Shown: positions 7,672-15,617, numbered from the stretch's first letter. The stretch is 22,009 nt of DNA from Gemmatimonadota bacterium (GCA_019347995.1 JAHWKH010000002.1:1-22009), one strand, 5' to 3'. The notes: a model not told the origin generated them from the letters alone. Made by a program: numbers and translations.

Positions 7672-7699
7672 AGTCTAGCGGCACGAAGGGGAGCGTCAA
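7672..7699 (-). promoter_or_regulatory. Promoter of the valS-lipoprotein-selA-gmhB unit
   Basis: On the minus strand TTGACG (7694-7699; five of six bases match the -35 consensus) and TAGACT (7672-7677; four of six match the -10) are 16 bp apart. They sit in the 49-bp gap upstream of valS. The -35 overlaps the TGA stop of the BON gene. The expected start near 7665 gives a leader of about 20 nt containing the GGAG ribosome-binding site. It is the best promoter match in the window. Confidence 0.58.
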
Positions 7700-8124
7700 T
7701 CTTCGCCCGGCGACGCCGAGGAGGGCGTCCAGACGCGATTGACCACGGCCCGCACGCCCGGCTCCCGGGACAGGGCCTCGAGCACGCTCCGCGCCGTCTC
7801 CACGTCGGGGGCCGTACCCACGACCTCCAGGATCCCGTCGGTGAGCTCGCGCAGCCGCAGGTCACCGCCGCCGGCCAGCTCCGCCAGCCGGACGCGGGTC
7901 GCCTCGAGGTCCAGCGACGGAGCGTCCGTGAGGGCACCCGCCATGGCCTCCAGGCGCCGCGACGCGCCCTCCCACGCTTCGGTCAGTCTCGGCAGCGGCC
8001 CCCCCGACGCGGGGCGCCGGGAGAGGAGGATGCCGCCCGCGACGCCGGCGGCGACTCCGGCGGCGAAGGCCAGCCACCCGAGGGCGGGGGCGCGGCGGTC
8101 GTCATGCATCGGCCAGCGGGACAA
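7696..8124 (-). CDS. Membrane-anchored BON-domain protein
   Basis: 142 aa. An N-terminal hydrophobic, Gly/Ala-rich helix (about residues 15-34, LGWLAFAAGVAAGVAGGILL) is followed by an Arg pair, a linker predicted helical (48-70), and a C-terminal BON-like fold (about 90-135): LRELTDGILEVVG, DVETARSVLEALSREPGVRAVVNRVW. BON domains bind phospholipid or lend stability to envelope proteins. I choose TTG 8124 because GGAG lies five nt upstream; ATG 8109 (MHDDRR) has no visible ribosome-binding site but is possible. The gene sits alone between the HD-GYP gene and the valS promoter. Function beyond envelope association is not determinable. Confidence 0.75.
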   Translation of the reverse strand: MSRWPMHDDRRAPALGWLAFAAGVAAGVAGGILLSRRPASGGPLPRLTEAWEGASRRLEAMAGALTDAPSLDLEATRVRLAELAGGGDLRLRELTDGILEVVGTAPDVETARSVLEALSREPGVRAVVNRVWTPSSASPGED

Positions 8125-8213
8125 GAGGTCTCCGTTCGGTGCGAGGACACGCGCCTGCCCGCCGGCGCGACAGACGGGTCGTCGGACCGCTTCCGGGGTC
8201 GTCGCGCCGCCCG

Positions 8214-8230
8214 GGGCGTCAACGACGCCC
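8214..8230. repeat. Perfect 7-bp inverted repeat in the HD-GYP/BON gap
   Basis: GGGCGTC and GACGCCC flank a 3-nt AAC spacer. There is no T-tract on either side. It lies about 85 bp downstream of the HD-GYP stop and about 90 bp upstream of the BON start, near two direct copies of GGGTCGTCG (8176-8184 and 8196-8204). It could be an operator or a leader hairpin; in DNA this GC-rich, chance is also plausible. Confidence 0.35.
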
Positions 8231-8280
8231 GCCGGAGGGGCGACGGATGTCGACTCCGGGGCAGATGAGGTACGCGGGGG

Positions 8281-8300
8281 AAAGCGCCGGGTTCCCGGCG
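8281..8300 (-). terminator. Putative terminator after the HD-GYP gene
   Basis: CGCCGGG-AA-CCCGGCG forms a GC-only stem of up to 7 bp, followed on the minus strand by CTTT. It begins 14 nt after the HD-GYP stop codon. The T-run is short, so efficiency is uncertain. The position and the orientation of the T-run are the main support. Confidence 0.42.
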
Positions 8301-8314
8301 GAGGGACCGTCCCG

Positions 8315-9658
8315 TCAGCCCGACGCCGGGGACGGCTCCGGCGTTCGCCAGGCCGGCGCGTCGTGGAGAGTCGGCCCGCTGGAGCCCGGCCGCCCCGCGA
8401 AACGGGCGCGGCGTACGGCGTCGAAGAGCGGATCGGGCAGGGCCAGGAAGGAAGCCGCCACGCGCGGACCGAAATGGCGGCCCGTCACCCTCGCGATCTC
8501 CTCCAGCGCGTCCGCGTGGGGCCGCGAGCGGCGATAGGCCCGGTGGGAGGTCATGGCGTCGTACGCGTCGCATACGGCCAGGATCTGGGCCACCAGGGGG
8601 ATGCGCTCCCCCGAGAGGCCTTCGGGATAGCCTCCGCCGTCCCAGCGCTCGTGGTGGTAGCGCGCGCCCGTGGTGAGGTGCTTCAGGCTCGGGATCTCCT
8701 CGAGGATGCCGGCGCCCACATGGACGTGCAGGCACACGGTCTCGCGCTCGTCGTCGCTCAGGGGTCCCTGCTTCGTCAGGATGCGCAGCGGCACACACAG
8801 CTTCCCCAGGTCGTGGAGGAAGCCCGCCGCCCACACCGTGTCCCTCATCTCGGCGTCCAGCCCCAGCTGGTTGGCCACGGCCACGGCGAGGATGGCGACG
8901 CGTCTGGAGTGCCCGGCGGTGTACGGGTCCTTGGCGTCGATGACGGTGGCCATGATCTCCAGGAGCTGCTCCCCCGAGAGGGGGGACAGGGCCTCGGGCA
9001 GGAGGCGGTCGGCCGCCTCCAGCAGATTCCTGCGGAACGCCGCCGGCTCTGGCTCCGGGACGGGGCCCCCGGAGGTGAGCTCGAGGTAGGCGCGCGTGAC
9101 GTCCGGGCAGAACTCCCTGCCCCGGCCCTCCACGACCATCCGCTGCACCTCCTCGAACGCGATGGGACCCCGGTGCGGCCTCATCTCGGCGAGGGCGGTC
9201 ACCGTGTCGGCGAGCCGGAGGATGCGCGACGTCAGCGGGATGTCGGCTCCCGCCAGCCCGTCGGGATAGCCGCCGCCGTCCCACCATTCGTGGTGGTGGC
9301 GCACGATCGGCGCCACGCCCTGCAGATGGGGGATGGAGTGGACGGCCTGCTCGCTGCGGAGGGGATGCAGCAGGACCCGGGCCCGGGTGTCCGGATCGAG
9401 CCCGCTCGTCGGATTCTCCCAAGCGTCCTCCACCAGGCCGATCATTCCCAGGTCGGCGATCACGCACGCGAAGAGGAGCTCACCCACCTCCTCGCGGGAG
9501 AGGCCCATGCCCTCCGCCAGGAGGCGGGCCAGGTGCCCGGTGCGGCGACCGTGGTGGCGCAGATAGCCCTGGGCGGTGCCCATCACCCGCGTCAGCGCTT
9601 CGAGAAGGCCGACGTAGAACGCCCGTCCAGAGTTCATCGGCTGCTGCTGCTGCTGCAC
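8315..9658 (-). CDS. Tandem HD-GYP domain protein (c-di-GMP phosphodiesterase type), first domain degenerate
   Basis: 447 aa made of two HD-GYP units. HD-GYP proteins hydrolyse cyclic di-GMP or related dinucleotides with a di-iron centre. The first unit (about 20-195) keeps HHHEWWDGGGYPDG (121-134) but has IADLG (67-71) where the family has HDIGK, so the metal-binding His is Ala68 and the Lys is Met72. The second unit (about 230-410) is intact: H250, FLHDLGK (280-286), HHERWDGGGYPEG (335-347) and ILAVCDAYDAMTSHRAYR (359-376). The natural reading is a regulatory first domain and a catalytic second. I start at GTG 9658, which has GGAGG seven nt upstream and precedes five Gln codons; ATG 9637 is the alternative. 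No sensor domain, transmembrane helix or receiver is visible, so it is cytoplasmic. Confidence 0.88.
   Translation of the reverse strand: MQQQQQPMNSGRAFYVGLLEALTRVMGTAQGYLRHHGRRTGHLARLLAEGMGLSREEVGELLFACVIADLGMIGLVEDAWENPTSGLDPDTRARVLLHPLRSEQAVHSIPHLQGVAPIVRHHHEWWDGGGYPDGLAGADIPLTSRILRLADTVTALAEMRPHRGPIAFEEVQRMVVEGRGREFCPDVTRAYLELTSGGPVPEPEPAAFRRNLLEAADRLLPEALSPLSGEQLLEIMATVIDAKDPYTAGHSRRVAILAVAVANQLGLDAEMRDTVWAAGFLHDLGKLCVPLRILTKQGPLSDDERETVCLHVHVGAGILEEIPSLKHLTTGARYHHERWDGGGYPEGLSGERIPLVAQILAVCDAYDAMTSHRAYRRSRPHADALEEIARVTGRHFGPRVAASFLALPDPLFDAVRRARFAGRPGSSGPTLHDAPAWRTPEPSPASG
9641..9655 (-). repeat. Five-copy CAG microsatellite coding poly-Gln
   Basis: Five identical CAG codons directly follow the proposed GTG start of the HD-GYP gene and give residues 2-6 as Gln. 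Pure trinucleotide runs at a start codon can slip without frameshifting, which would only alter the length of this N-terminal tail. Confidence 0.8.
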
Positions 9659-9714
9659 GCGCCGCCCTCCGGGAGGGAGTGGCAGGAGTCCCGACCGAGC
9701 TCGCCGTGGGGGGG

Positions 9715-9742
9715 ACTCTAAAGTAATGTCCCGCTTGCGCAA
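9715..9742 (-). promoter_or_regulatory. Weak putative promoter upstream of the HD-GYP gene
   Basis: This is the least GC-rich patch in the 165-bp gap. On the minus strand TTGCGC (9737-9742) and TAGAGT (9715-9720) are 16 bp apart; TTGCGC is part of the palindrome TTGCGCAA. A start near 9708 would leave a leader of about 50 nt. The rest of the gap (9743-9823) holds only GC palindromes, one of them (9812-9823) immediately after the stop of the TonB-like gene. Confidence 0.3.
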
Positions 9743-9823
9743 AACACCAGCGATCCGCCGGGGCGCGTCTCGTCTTCAGGTGCGGGCCGTTTCCCGCGGT
9801 CGAGGGCCTCGGCCGCCGGCGGC

Positions 9824-10675
<852 letters not shown>

Positions 10676-10786
10676 CGTATCTTCTAAACCCGCCGGGGGG
10701 AGCGGTTCCTGAAAGGCCGCGCCGTATGGGCGTTTTCGGCCCGTCGGCCGCCCTGGAGGCGGGGGGGTCGTGGGACGCCGCCGCCG

Positions 10787-11953
10787 TCAGCGGACCAGCC
10801 GGCCCAGGCGTTCCGCGGCTTCGGCCAGCCGCGCCTCCGAGCTTGTGAGGGCCACGCGGAAGAACCCTTCGCCGCCGTCGCCCAGCGCCGCTCCGGGAAG
10901 CACCACCACACCCTCCTGGTCCAGCGCCCGCAGCGCGAAGGCGTGCGACGCCTCGCCGTCCGGGACCGGCACCCACAGGTACATGGTGGCCGCGGGGAGG
11001 GCCACCTCGAAGCCCGCGCCGCGGAGCGCCGTAGCGGCCGCGTCCCGGCGCCGCTGGAAGGTCGCCACGTTGTCCGGGACCCAGGTGTCGTATGCGCCGA
11101 GGGCGGCCACGCCCGCCGCCTGTACGGCCAGGAAGGCGCCGGTGTCCATGAACGTCTTCACCTTCGAGAGGGCGCCGACGAGCTCCGCGCCCCCGCATGC
11201 CCATCCCAACCGCCAGCCCGTCATGTTGTAGGTCTTGGAGAAGGAGTGGAACTCGAGGGCCACCTCCCGGGCGCCGTCCAGCTCCAGGACGGACGGCGGC
11301 CGATACCCGTCGAAGGCGATCTCGCTGTAGGCGTGGTCGTGCACGAGCACGGCCCCGCGCTCGCGGCACCACGCCACGGCCGACTCGAGGTATCCGCGGG
11401 GCGCGCTCGCGGTCGTCGGGTTGTTCGGATAATTGAGGTAGAGGATCTTCGCGAGCTCGGCGATTTCGGCCGGGATGTCGTCGAGCGGCACGAGGAAGTC
11501 GTTCTCCGGCCTCAGGGGAACGAGCCACGGCTCCCCCCCGGCCAGCACGACGCCGCCCCGGTACGCCTGATAGCCGGGGTCCGGGACGACGGCGGCGTCA
11601 CCCGCGTCCAGGAAGGCCAGAGGCAGGTGCGCGATCCCCTCCTTGGATCCCAGCAGCGGCAGGAGCTCGGTCCCCGGGTCGAGGGCGGCGCCGAAGCGCT
11701 TCTCCATCCATCCCGCGATGGCCCGGCGGAGCTCCGGGAGGCCCGCCTGGAACGGATAGCGGGACATCTCGGTGCGGCGGGCCGCGGCGCACAGCGCCTC
11801 GACGGCGGCGGGGGGCGGATCCAGGTCCGCGTCGCCGGCGCCCAGGTCGATCAGGTCCACGCCCCGGGCGGCGAGATCGCGGCGCCGCTCCGCCATGCCC
11901 GCCAGCGGATAGGGCGGCAGCGAGCGGAAGGCCCGGGAGAGGTGCCGCGTCAC
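10787..11953 (-). CDS. PLP aminotransferase class I/II, LL-diaminopimelate aminotransferase-like
   Basis: 388 aa, typical fold-type I length. The PLP Schiff-base Lys240 is in SFSKTYNMTGWRLGW (237-251). Other landmarks are YPFQAGLPELRRAIAGW (66-82), LLGSKEGIAHLPLAF (100-114), PDPGYQAYRGG (124-134), LNYPNNPTTA (173-182) and HDHAYSEIAFDGYRPPS (205-221). GSKEGI with PGYxxY, and the retained Arg in GWRLGW, are the pattern of DapL-type and closely related alanine/aspartate aminotransferases, so lysine/diaminopimelate synthesis is plausible but substrate is not settled. The start is GTG 11953, 19 nt after the stop of the FAH gene; no strong Shine-Dalgarno is seen. It forms a likely operon with the FAH enzyme and the 70-aa membrane protein upstream. 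Confidence 0.85.
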   Translation of the reverse strand: MTRHLSRAFRSLPPYPLAGMAERRRDLAARGVDLIDLGAGDADLDPPPAAVEALCAAARRTEMSRYPFQAGLPELRRAIAGWMEKRFGAALDPGTELLPLLGSKEGIAHLPLAFLDAGDAAVVPDPGYQAYRGGVVLAGGEPWLVPLRPENDFLVPLDDIPAEIAELAKILYLNYPNNPTTASAPRGYLESAVAWCRERGAVLVHDHAYSEIAFDGYRPPSVLELDGAREVALEFHSFSKTYNMTGWRLGWACGGAELVGALSKVKTFMDTGAFLAVQAAGVAALGAYDTWVPDNVATFQRRRDAAATALRGAGFEVALPAATMYLWVPVPDGEASHAFALRALDQEGVVVLPGAALGDGGEGFFRVALTSSEARLAEAAERLGRLVR

Positions 11954-11972
11954 GCCGGCCGGCGCATCCGCG

Positions 11973-12650
11973 TCACGCGCGGCTCCCGGCGCCGCGCGCG
12001 GCCACGTCCAGGGCGTCCTGGGCGCCCTCTTCGGCCACCACCGGGTTCCTGAGCACGCCGACGCCCGGGATCTCCACCTCGACCACGTCGCCGGGCTGGA
12101 GGGGCCCGATGCCGTCGGGGGTGCCGGTGGTGAGGATGTCTCCGGGCTCGAGGGTCATGATCCTCGACGCGAACGCCAGCAGGAACGGGATCGGATACGC
12201 CATGTCCGAGGCCCTGCCCCGCTGTCGCTCCTCGCCGTTGACACGGGTCGTCACCGAGAGGGCGTCCACGTCCACGGCGTCCAACGGGGCGGGGCGCCCG
12301 ACCGCGCAGAAGGTGTCGAAGCCCTTGGCCCGCGCCCACTGGTCGTCCGTGCGCTGCAGGTCGCGCGCGGTGACGTCGTTGAGCGGGACCACGTGGGAGA
12401 GGTGCGACCAGGCGTCCTCCTCCCGGATGCGCCGCGCCCGTCGGCCCACGATCACGGCGATCTCGCCCTCGTAGTCCACCCGGCCCACGCCCGCAGGCAC
12501 CACGATGGCGTCGCCGTGGCCGATGAGAGCCGAGGGCGGCTTGAAGAAGAGGAGGGGCTCGGGGGGCACCTCCCCGCCCATCTCGGCCGCATGGGCCGTG
12601 TAGTTCTTGCCCACGCAGAGGATCTTGGACGGCCGCGGCAGGTCGTTCAC
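11973..12650 (-). CDS. Fumarylacetoacetate hydrolase-family protein (acylpyruvase/oxaloacetate decarboxylase type)
   Basis: 225 aa, a single FAH catalytic domain of the FAHD1/YcgM size. Visible features: ILCVGKNYTAHAAEMG (10-25) with H20 and E23 spaced like the His-Glu dyad of FAHD1, FFKPPSA (35-41), DYEGEIAVIVG (59-69) with metal ligands E62 and E64, NDVTARDLQ (91-99) with ligand D92, QWARAKGFDTF (104-114) with catalytic Lys109/110 region, and TTGTPDGIG (174-182). These fit Mg-dependent C-C bond cleavage of oxaloacetate or acylpyruvates, or oxaloacetate tautomerisation. GTG 12650 overlaps the upstream TGA by 4 nt. Longer frames extending to 12950 lie over the small membrane gene and are rejected. 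Pairing with an aminotransferase suggests keto-acid metabolism or clean-up. Confidence 0.88.
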   Translation of the reverse strand: MNDLPRPSKILCVGKNYTAHAAEMGGEVPPEPLLFFKPPSALIGHGDAIVVPAGVGRVDYEGEIAVIVGRRARRIREEDAWSHLSHVVPLNDVTARDLQRTDDQWARAKGFDTFCAVGRPAPLDAVDVDALSVTTRVNGEERQRGRASDMAYPIPFLLAFASRIMTLEPGDILTTGTPDGIGPLQPGDVVEVEIPGVGVLRNPVVAEEGAQDALDVAARGAGSRA

Positions 12651-12859
12651 GGCGCGCCCCGGCTGGCGCCGCGGCGCGTGTGGAGGACCGTGCCCACGAT
12701 CGCCGCCCCCGCCGCGATCGTGAGGAAGACGGCGATCACGCCCCACCAGAAGCCCAGCCCGGAGGCCTCCACGGACCAGCCGGCCGCCGAGCGGCGGAAG
12801 GCGAGGAAGGCGAAGATCAGCCAGACGAGGCCGATGACGAAGCCGAAGATCTTGGACAT
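12647..12859 (-). CDS. Small two-helix membrane protein, unknown function
   Basis: 70 aa. Two hydrophobic segments (about 5-21, FGFVIGLVWLIFAFLAF; about 36-60, GFWWGVIAVFLTIAAGAAIVG) flank a short loop, with basic residues after each. The start is ATG 12859; no Shine-Dalgarno is visible. Its stop overlaps the FAH gene start by 4 nt (GTGA). A start codon, two clean membrane segments and this overlap make it real despite its size. No family is recognised. Confidence 0.72.
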   Translation of the reverse strand: MSKIFGFVIGLVWLIFAFLAFRRSAAGWSVEASGLGFWWGVIAVFLTIAAGAAIVGTVLHTRRGASRGAP

Positions 12860-12888
12860 GGCGACGGGTGTGCCGGTGGGGTCGTGAC

Positions 12889-12907
12889 GGCCGGAGGAGC
12901 TCCGGCC
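12889..12907. promoter_or_regulatory. Perfect 8-bp inverted repeat in the leader of the small membrane gene
   Basis: GGCCGGAG-GAG-CTCCGGCC has a perfect 8-bp stem and 3-nt loop with no T-run after it. It lies 30 bp upstream of the ATG at 12859 and just downstream of the proposed promoter, so it would fall at the 5' end of the leader. It could be an operator, a leader hairpin, or the terminator of the dinG unit. Confidence 0.45.
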
Positions 12908-12921
12908 CGCGGTCGGCGCGA

Positions 12922-12950
12922 AGAATGGGCGATGGCGGGGTGGTGGACAA
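12922..12950 (-). promoter_or_regulatory. Putative promoter of the membrane protein-FAH-aminotransferase unit
   Basis: On the minus strand TTGTCC (12945-12950) and CATTCT (12922-12927) are separated by 17 bp, in the 106-bp gap after dinG. Four of six and three of six bases match the sigma70 consensus. The inverted repeat at 12889-12907 would follow within the first 30 nt of the transcript. Confidence 0.35.
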
Positions 12951-12965
12951 GGCCGCCCGGCCGGC

Positions 12966-15617
12966 CTACGGGTCCGTCCCGACTCCGTAGAAGCCCTCCA
13001 CCGCCCGCCGCACCTCCGCCCACGGTCCCTTCACCAGGGGAGCCGGCGGCAGTGACTCGCGCAGATACGCTCCGTAGCGCCTGCGCACGATGCGGTCGTC
13101 CAGCAGCAGCACCACCCCGTGATCGTCGCGGGAGCGCACCAGGCGGCCGAAGCCCTGCTTGAGCCGGAGCGCCGCCAGCGGCAGCATGTATTCCCAGAAG
13201 GCGTTTCCCCCGGCGCGCTCGAGCGCCTCGACGCGGGCCGCCGTCACCGGCTCGGTGGGCACCCGGAACGGGAGCTTCTGGATCACGAGACCCCGCAGCG
13301 GGTCGCCGGGCACGTCCACGCCCTCCCAGAACGACGCGGTGCCCAGGAGGACGCCGTCGCGCGACTCCACGAAGCGGGACAGCATCCGGTGTCGGTCGTC
13401 CTCGCCGTGGACGAAGAGGGCGTGGCGGCCTTCGAAGCCGCCGGCGCGCAGCAGCTCGGCCACCCGGCGCAGCGCACGGTGGGACGTGAAGAGCACGAAC
13501 AGCCCGCCGCCCGTCCGGTCGGCCACCTCCGTGACGACGCGGGCCGTGGCGTCCTGGAACCCCGCCTCGCGCGGGTCGGGCAGGTCGGTGGGCACGCCCA
13601 GGAGCGTCTGGGTGCCGAAGTCGAAGGGAGAGGGCACCACCGCCTCCACGACCAACGGCGCCTCCTCCATCATGTCCAGGCCGGGGGCGTCGATCCCGAG
13701 GCGTCCCCGCAGGAAGTCGAAGCGGCCCCGGGTGGCGAGCGTGGCCGACGACAGCACGGTGGTATCGGCGCGGCCGAACAGGGCGTCGCGCAGGATCGGG
13801 CCGAGGTCGATGGGCGCGGCCGCGAGGACCATGTTGCCCCGCCTCCCCCTCCCCCGGACCTCCAGCCAGCGCACCCAGGCGTCCCTGTCCTCGCCCGGGG
13901 CCAGCACCAGCCGGATGCCGTGCTGCGCCGCGGCCAGCCTCCGCTGGATCGAGCGCAGGTCCAGGATCCGCTCGTCCAGGCGCCCCGACTCGTCCTCCAT
14001 CGCGGCGGAGCGCGCCGCCAGCTCGTCGATCTCCCGCTCCAGGCGGGCCAGCGACGCGAGAAGCGCCTCCATGGCCTCGCGGACGTCGGCGCGGCCCGCG
14101 GGCTCGGGCAGCGCGCCCTCCCCGTCGCCGATGCGGGTGGCCTCGCCGTCCGGGCCCGGCACCAAGGGCTCGACGGCGTCGAGGAAGTCACCGGTCCGCG
14201 TCCGGGCGTCCTCCAGGAGCGGACGGGTCCGCTCCTCCATGCGTCCCCGCAGCGACGGCCCGTCGCCGCCCACGCCGGCCAGCGCCTCGTGCAGGGCGGT
14301 GAGGACGCCTTTCCCGCCCCGGTCGAGGCGGTGCAGCAGGCGGTACAGGCCCCGGCGGGTCACCTCCACCCCCATGTGGGAGGTGGCGGCGTCCTCCACG
14401 TTGTGGGCCTCGTCGAGGACCAGGTGCTTGTAGGCCGGCAGCACCGCCGAGGAGGTCCAGTTCTGCGTCAGGCGCCGCACCGCCAGGTCGGTGAAGAGCA
14501 GGTGGTGGTTCGCCACCAGGACCTTGGCCGACGCCGCGCTGCGGCGGCTCTTCTGGTAGAAGCACTGCTGGAAGTGCGGGCAGCGGGCCCTCAGGCAGAT
14601 GTCGGGGTCGCTCCGGACCTCCTCCCACAGGTCGTCGGACGGCAGGAACGACAGGTCCGACAGGGAGCCGTCGTCGGTCTCGCCCATCCAGGCCAGCAGC
14701 GCGTCGACCTCGGCGCTCTTGTCCTCCTCGAAGAGGCTGGGCGCGCTCTCCGCCGCCAGGCGGGCGCGGCGAATGGAGACGTAGTTCCCCCGACCCTTCA
14801 CCAGCGCCCACGGTACGTCCTCGCCCAGGAGCCTGGAGACCAGGGGCAGGTCCTTGGCGACGAGCTGCTCCTGCAGGTTGATGGTGGCGGTGGAGACGAC
14901 GGTGCGCTCGTCGTTGTCCAGCGCCCAGCGGGCCGCCGGCACCAGGTACGCGAGGGACTTCCCCGTGCCGGTGCCGGCCTCGACGATGGCCACGCCGCCG
15001 TCGTTGTAGCGCTGCGCCACCATGCGGAGCATCTGGCGCTGTCCCGGACGGTCCTCGTAGGACGGATGCGCCGCCACCATGGCCCCACCGGGCGCCACCA
15101 GCGCCTCGAGCGCGGCAGGATCCAGGAGTCGGCGCACCCTGGGCTCCGGCGGCTCCACGACCACGTAGAGATCGGTGGCGCCGTTGTCCGTGATGGCCGT
15201 GCCCACGCCCTCCTCGAAGAGGCGCGCCGCCACCGAGAGGTCGGCGTGGGAGGGCTCGAGGACGCCCGAAGGGTGGTTGTGGATCATGACGCCGCCGGGG
15301 GGCGGGTCGTGGCGGGCGGCGGCCACGACCGCCTCCATGTTGCCCCGCGCCACCGCCCGGGGGTCGCTCACCACCCGCTCCGGCGTCACCGAGGCCAGAA
15401 AGCACACCTCGCGGCCGCCGGCCCGGGCGATCTCGGCCCGGATGCGCTCGGCGGCGTCGGCGCCGAGACGGAGCGGCGGCCGATGGGGGTCGGCGCCCGT
15501 TGGGAGGGCCGCGGGCCCCTCGTCCAGCCCGTCCACGCCGGCGAGAGGAGGGACGGCGGCGGGCCGCGGGCCGTCCGCCGCCGTCGCCGTCGCGTCCCGG
15601 AAGTGGCGGCGCCTCAC
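12966..15617 (-). CDS. dinG: DinG/XPD-type ATP-dependent DNA helicase with N-terminal RadC-like JAMM domain
   Basis: 883 aa. Residues about 52-160 form a RadC-like JAMM domain: REVCFLASV (E70), then MIHNHPSGVLEPSHADL giving H113, H115, S123 and D126, an apparently complete zinc-site pattern. The helicase follows: EAGTGTGKS (Walker A, 213-221), STATINLQEQL (242-252), KGRGNYVS (274-281), LVANHHLLFTDL (367-378), DEAH box at 402-405, VLSSATL (621-627), FTSHRALRRV (710-719), GTASFWEGVDVPG (759-771) and QGFGRLVRS (821-829). Fe-S domain cysteines C341, C346 and C352 have the DinG spacing, but the expected first cysteine after GNY is Ser281. Superfamily 2 helicases of this type unwind DNA 5'-3' and resolve R-loops or replication conflicts. 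GTG 15617 overlaps the upstream stop by 4 nt. Confidence 0.92.
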   Translation of the reverse strand: MRRRHFRDATATAADGPRPAAVPPLAGVDGLDEGPAALPTGADPHRPPLRLGADAAERIRAEIARAGGREVCFLASVTPERVVSDPRAVARGNMEAVVAAARHDPPPGGVMIHNHPSGVLEPSHADLSVAARLFEEGVGTAITDNGATDLYVVVEPPEPRVRRLLDPAALEALVAPGGAMVAAHPSYEDRPGQRQMLRMVAQRYNDGGVAIVEAGTGTGKSLAYLVPAARWALDNDERTVVSTATINLQEQLVAKDLPLVSRLLGEDVPWALVKGRGNYVSIRRARLAAESAPSLFEEDKSAEVDALLAWMGETDDGSLSDLSFLPSDDLWEEVRSDPDICLRARCPHFQQCFYQKSRRSAASAKVLVANHHLLFTDLAVRRLTQNWTSSAVLPAYKHLVLDEAHNVEDAATSHMGVEVTRRGLYRLLHRLDRGGKGVLTALHEALAGVGGDGPSLRGRMEERTRPLLEDARTRTGDFLDAVEPLVPGPDGEATRIGDGEGALPEPAGRADVREAMEALLASLARLEREIDELAARSAAMEDESGRLDERILDLRSIQRRLAAAQHGIRLVLAPGEDRDAWVRWLEVRGRGRRGNMVLAAAPIDLGPILRDALFGRADTTVLSSATLATRGRFDFLRGRLGIDAPGLDMMEEAPLVVEAVVPSPFDFGTQTLLGVPTDLPDPREAGFQDATARVVTEVADRTGGGLFVLFTSHRALRRVAELLRAGGFEGRHALFVHGEDDRHRMLSRFVESRDGVLLGTASFWEGVDVPGDPLRGLVIQKLPFRVPTEPVTAARVEALERAGGNAFWEYMLPLAALRLKQGFGRLVRSRDDHGVVLLLDDRIVRRRYGAYLRESLPPAPLVKGPWAEVRRAVEGFYGVGTDP

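Noticed and set aside
4875..7742. 955-aa plus-strand open frame antisense to valS.
   Set aside because: ValRS has full HIGH/KMSKS and editing motifs on the minus strand; the antisense frame is His/Gly/Arg low-complexity.
7647..7937. In-frame upstream extension of valS.
   Set aside because: The extension overlaps the BON gene and promoter, is Arg/Pro-rich, and GTG 7646 has a good ribosome-binding site at the true ValRS N terminus.
8176..8204. Two direct copies of GGGTCGTCG, 20 bp apart, as possible regulator sites.
   Set aside because: Only two short GC-rich copies with no further support; mentioned only as context of the HD-GYP/BON gap.
9812..9823. 12-bp GCCGCCGGCGGC palindrome right after the TonB-like stop, considered as a terminator.
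   Set aside because: The perfect palindrome leaves no loop and no T-tract follows; such strings are common by chance in this GC-rich DNA.
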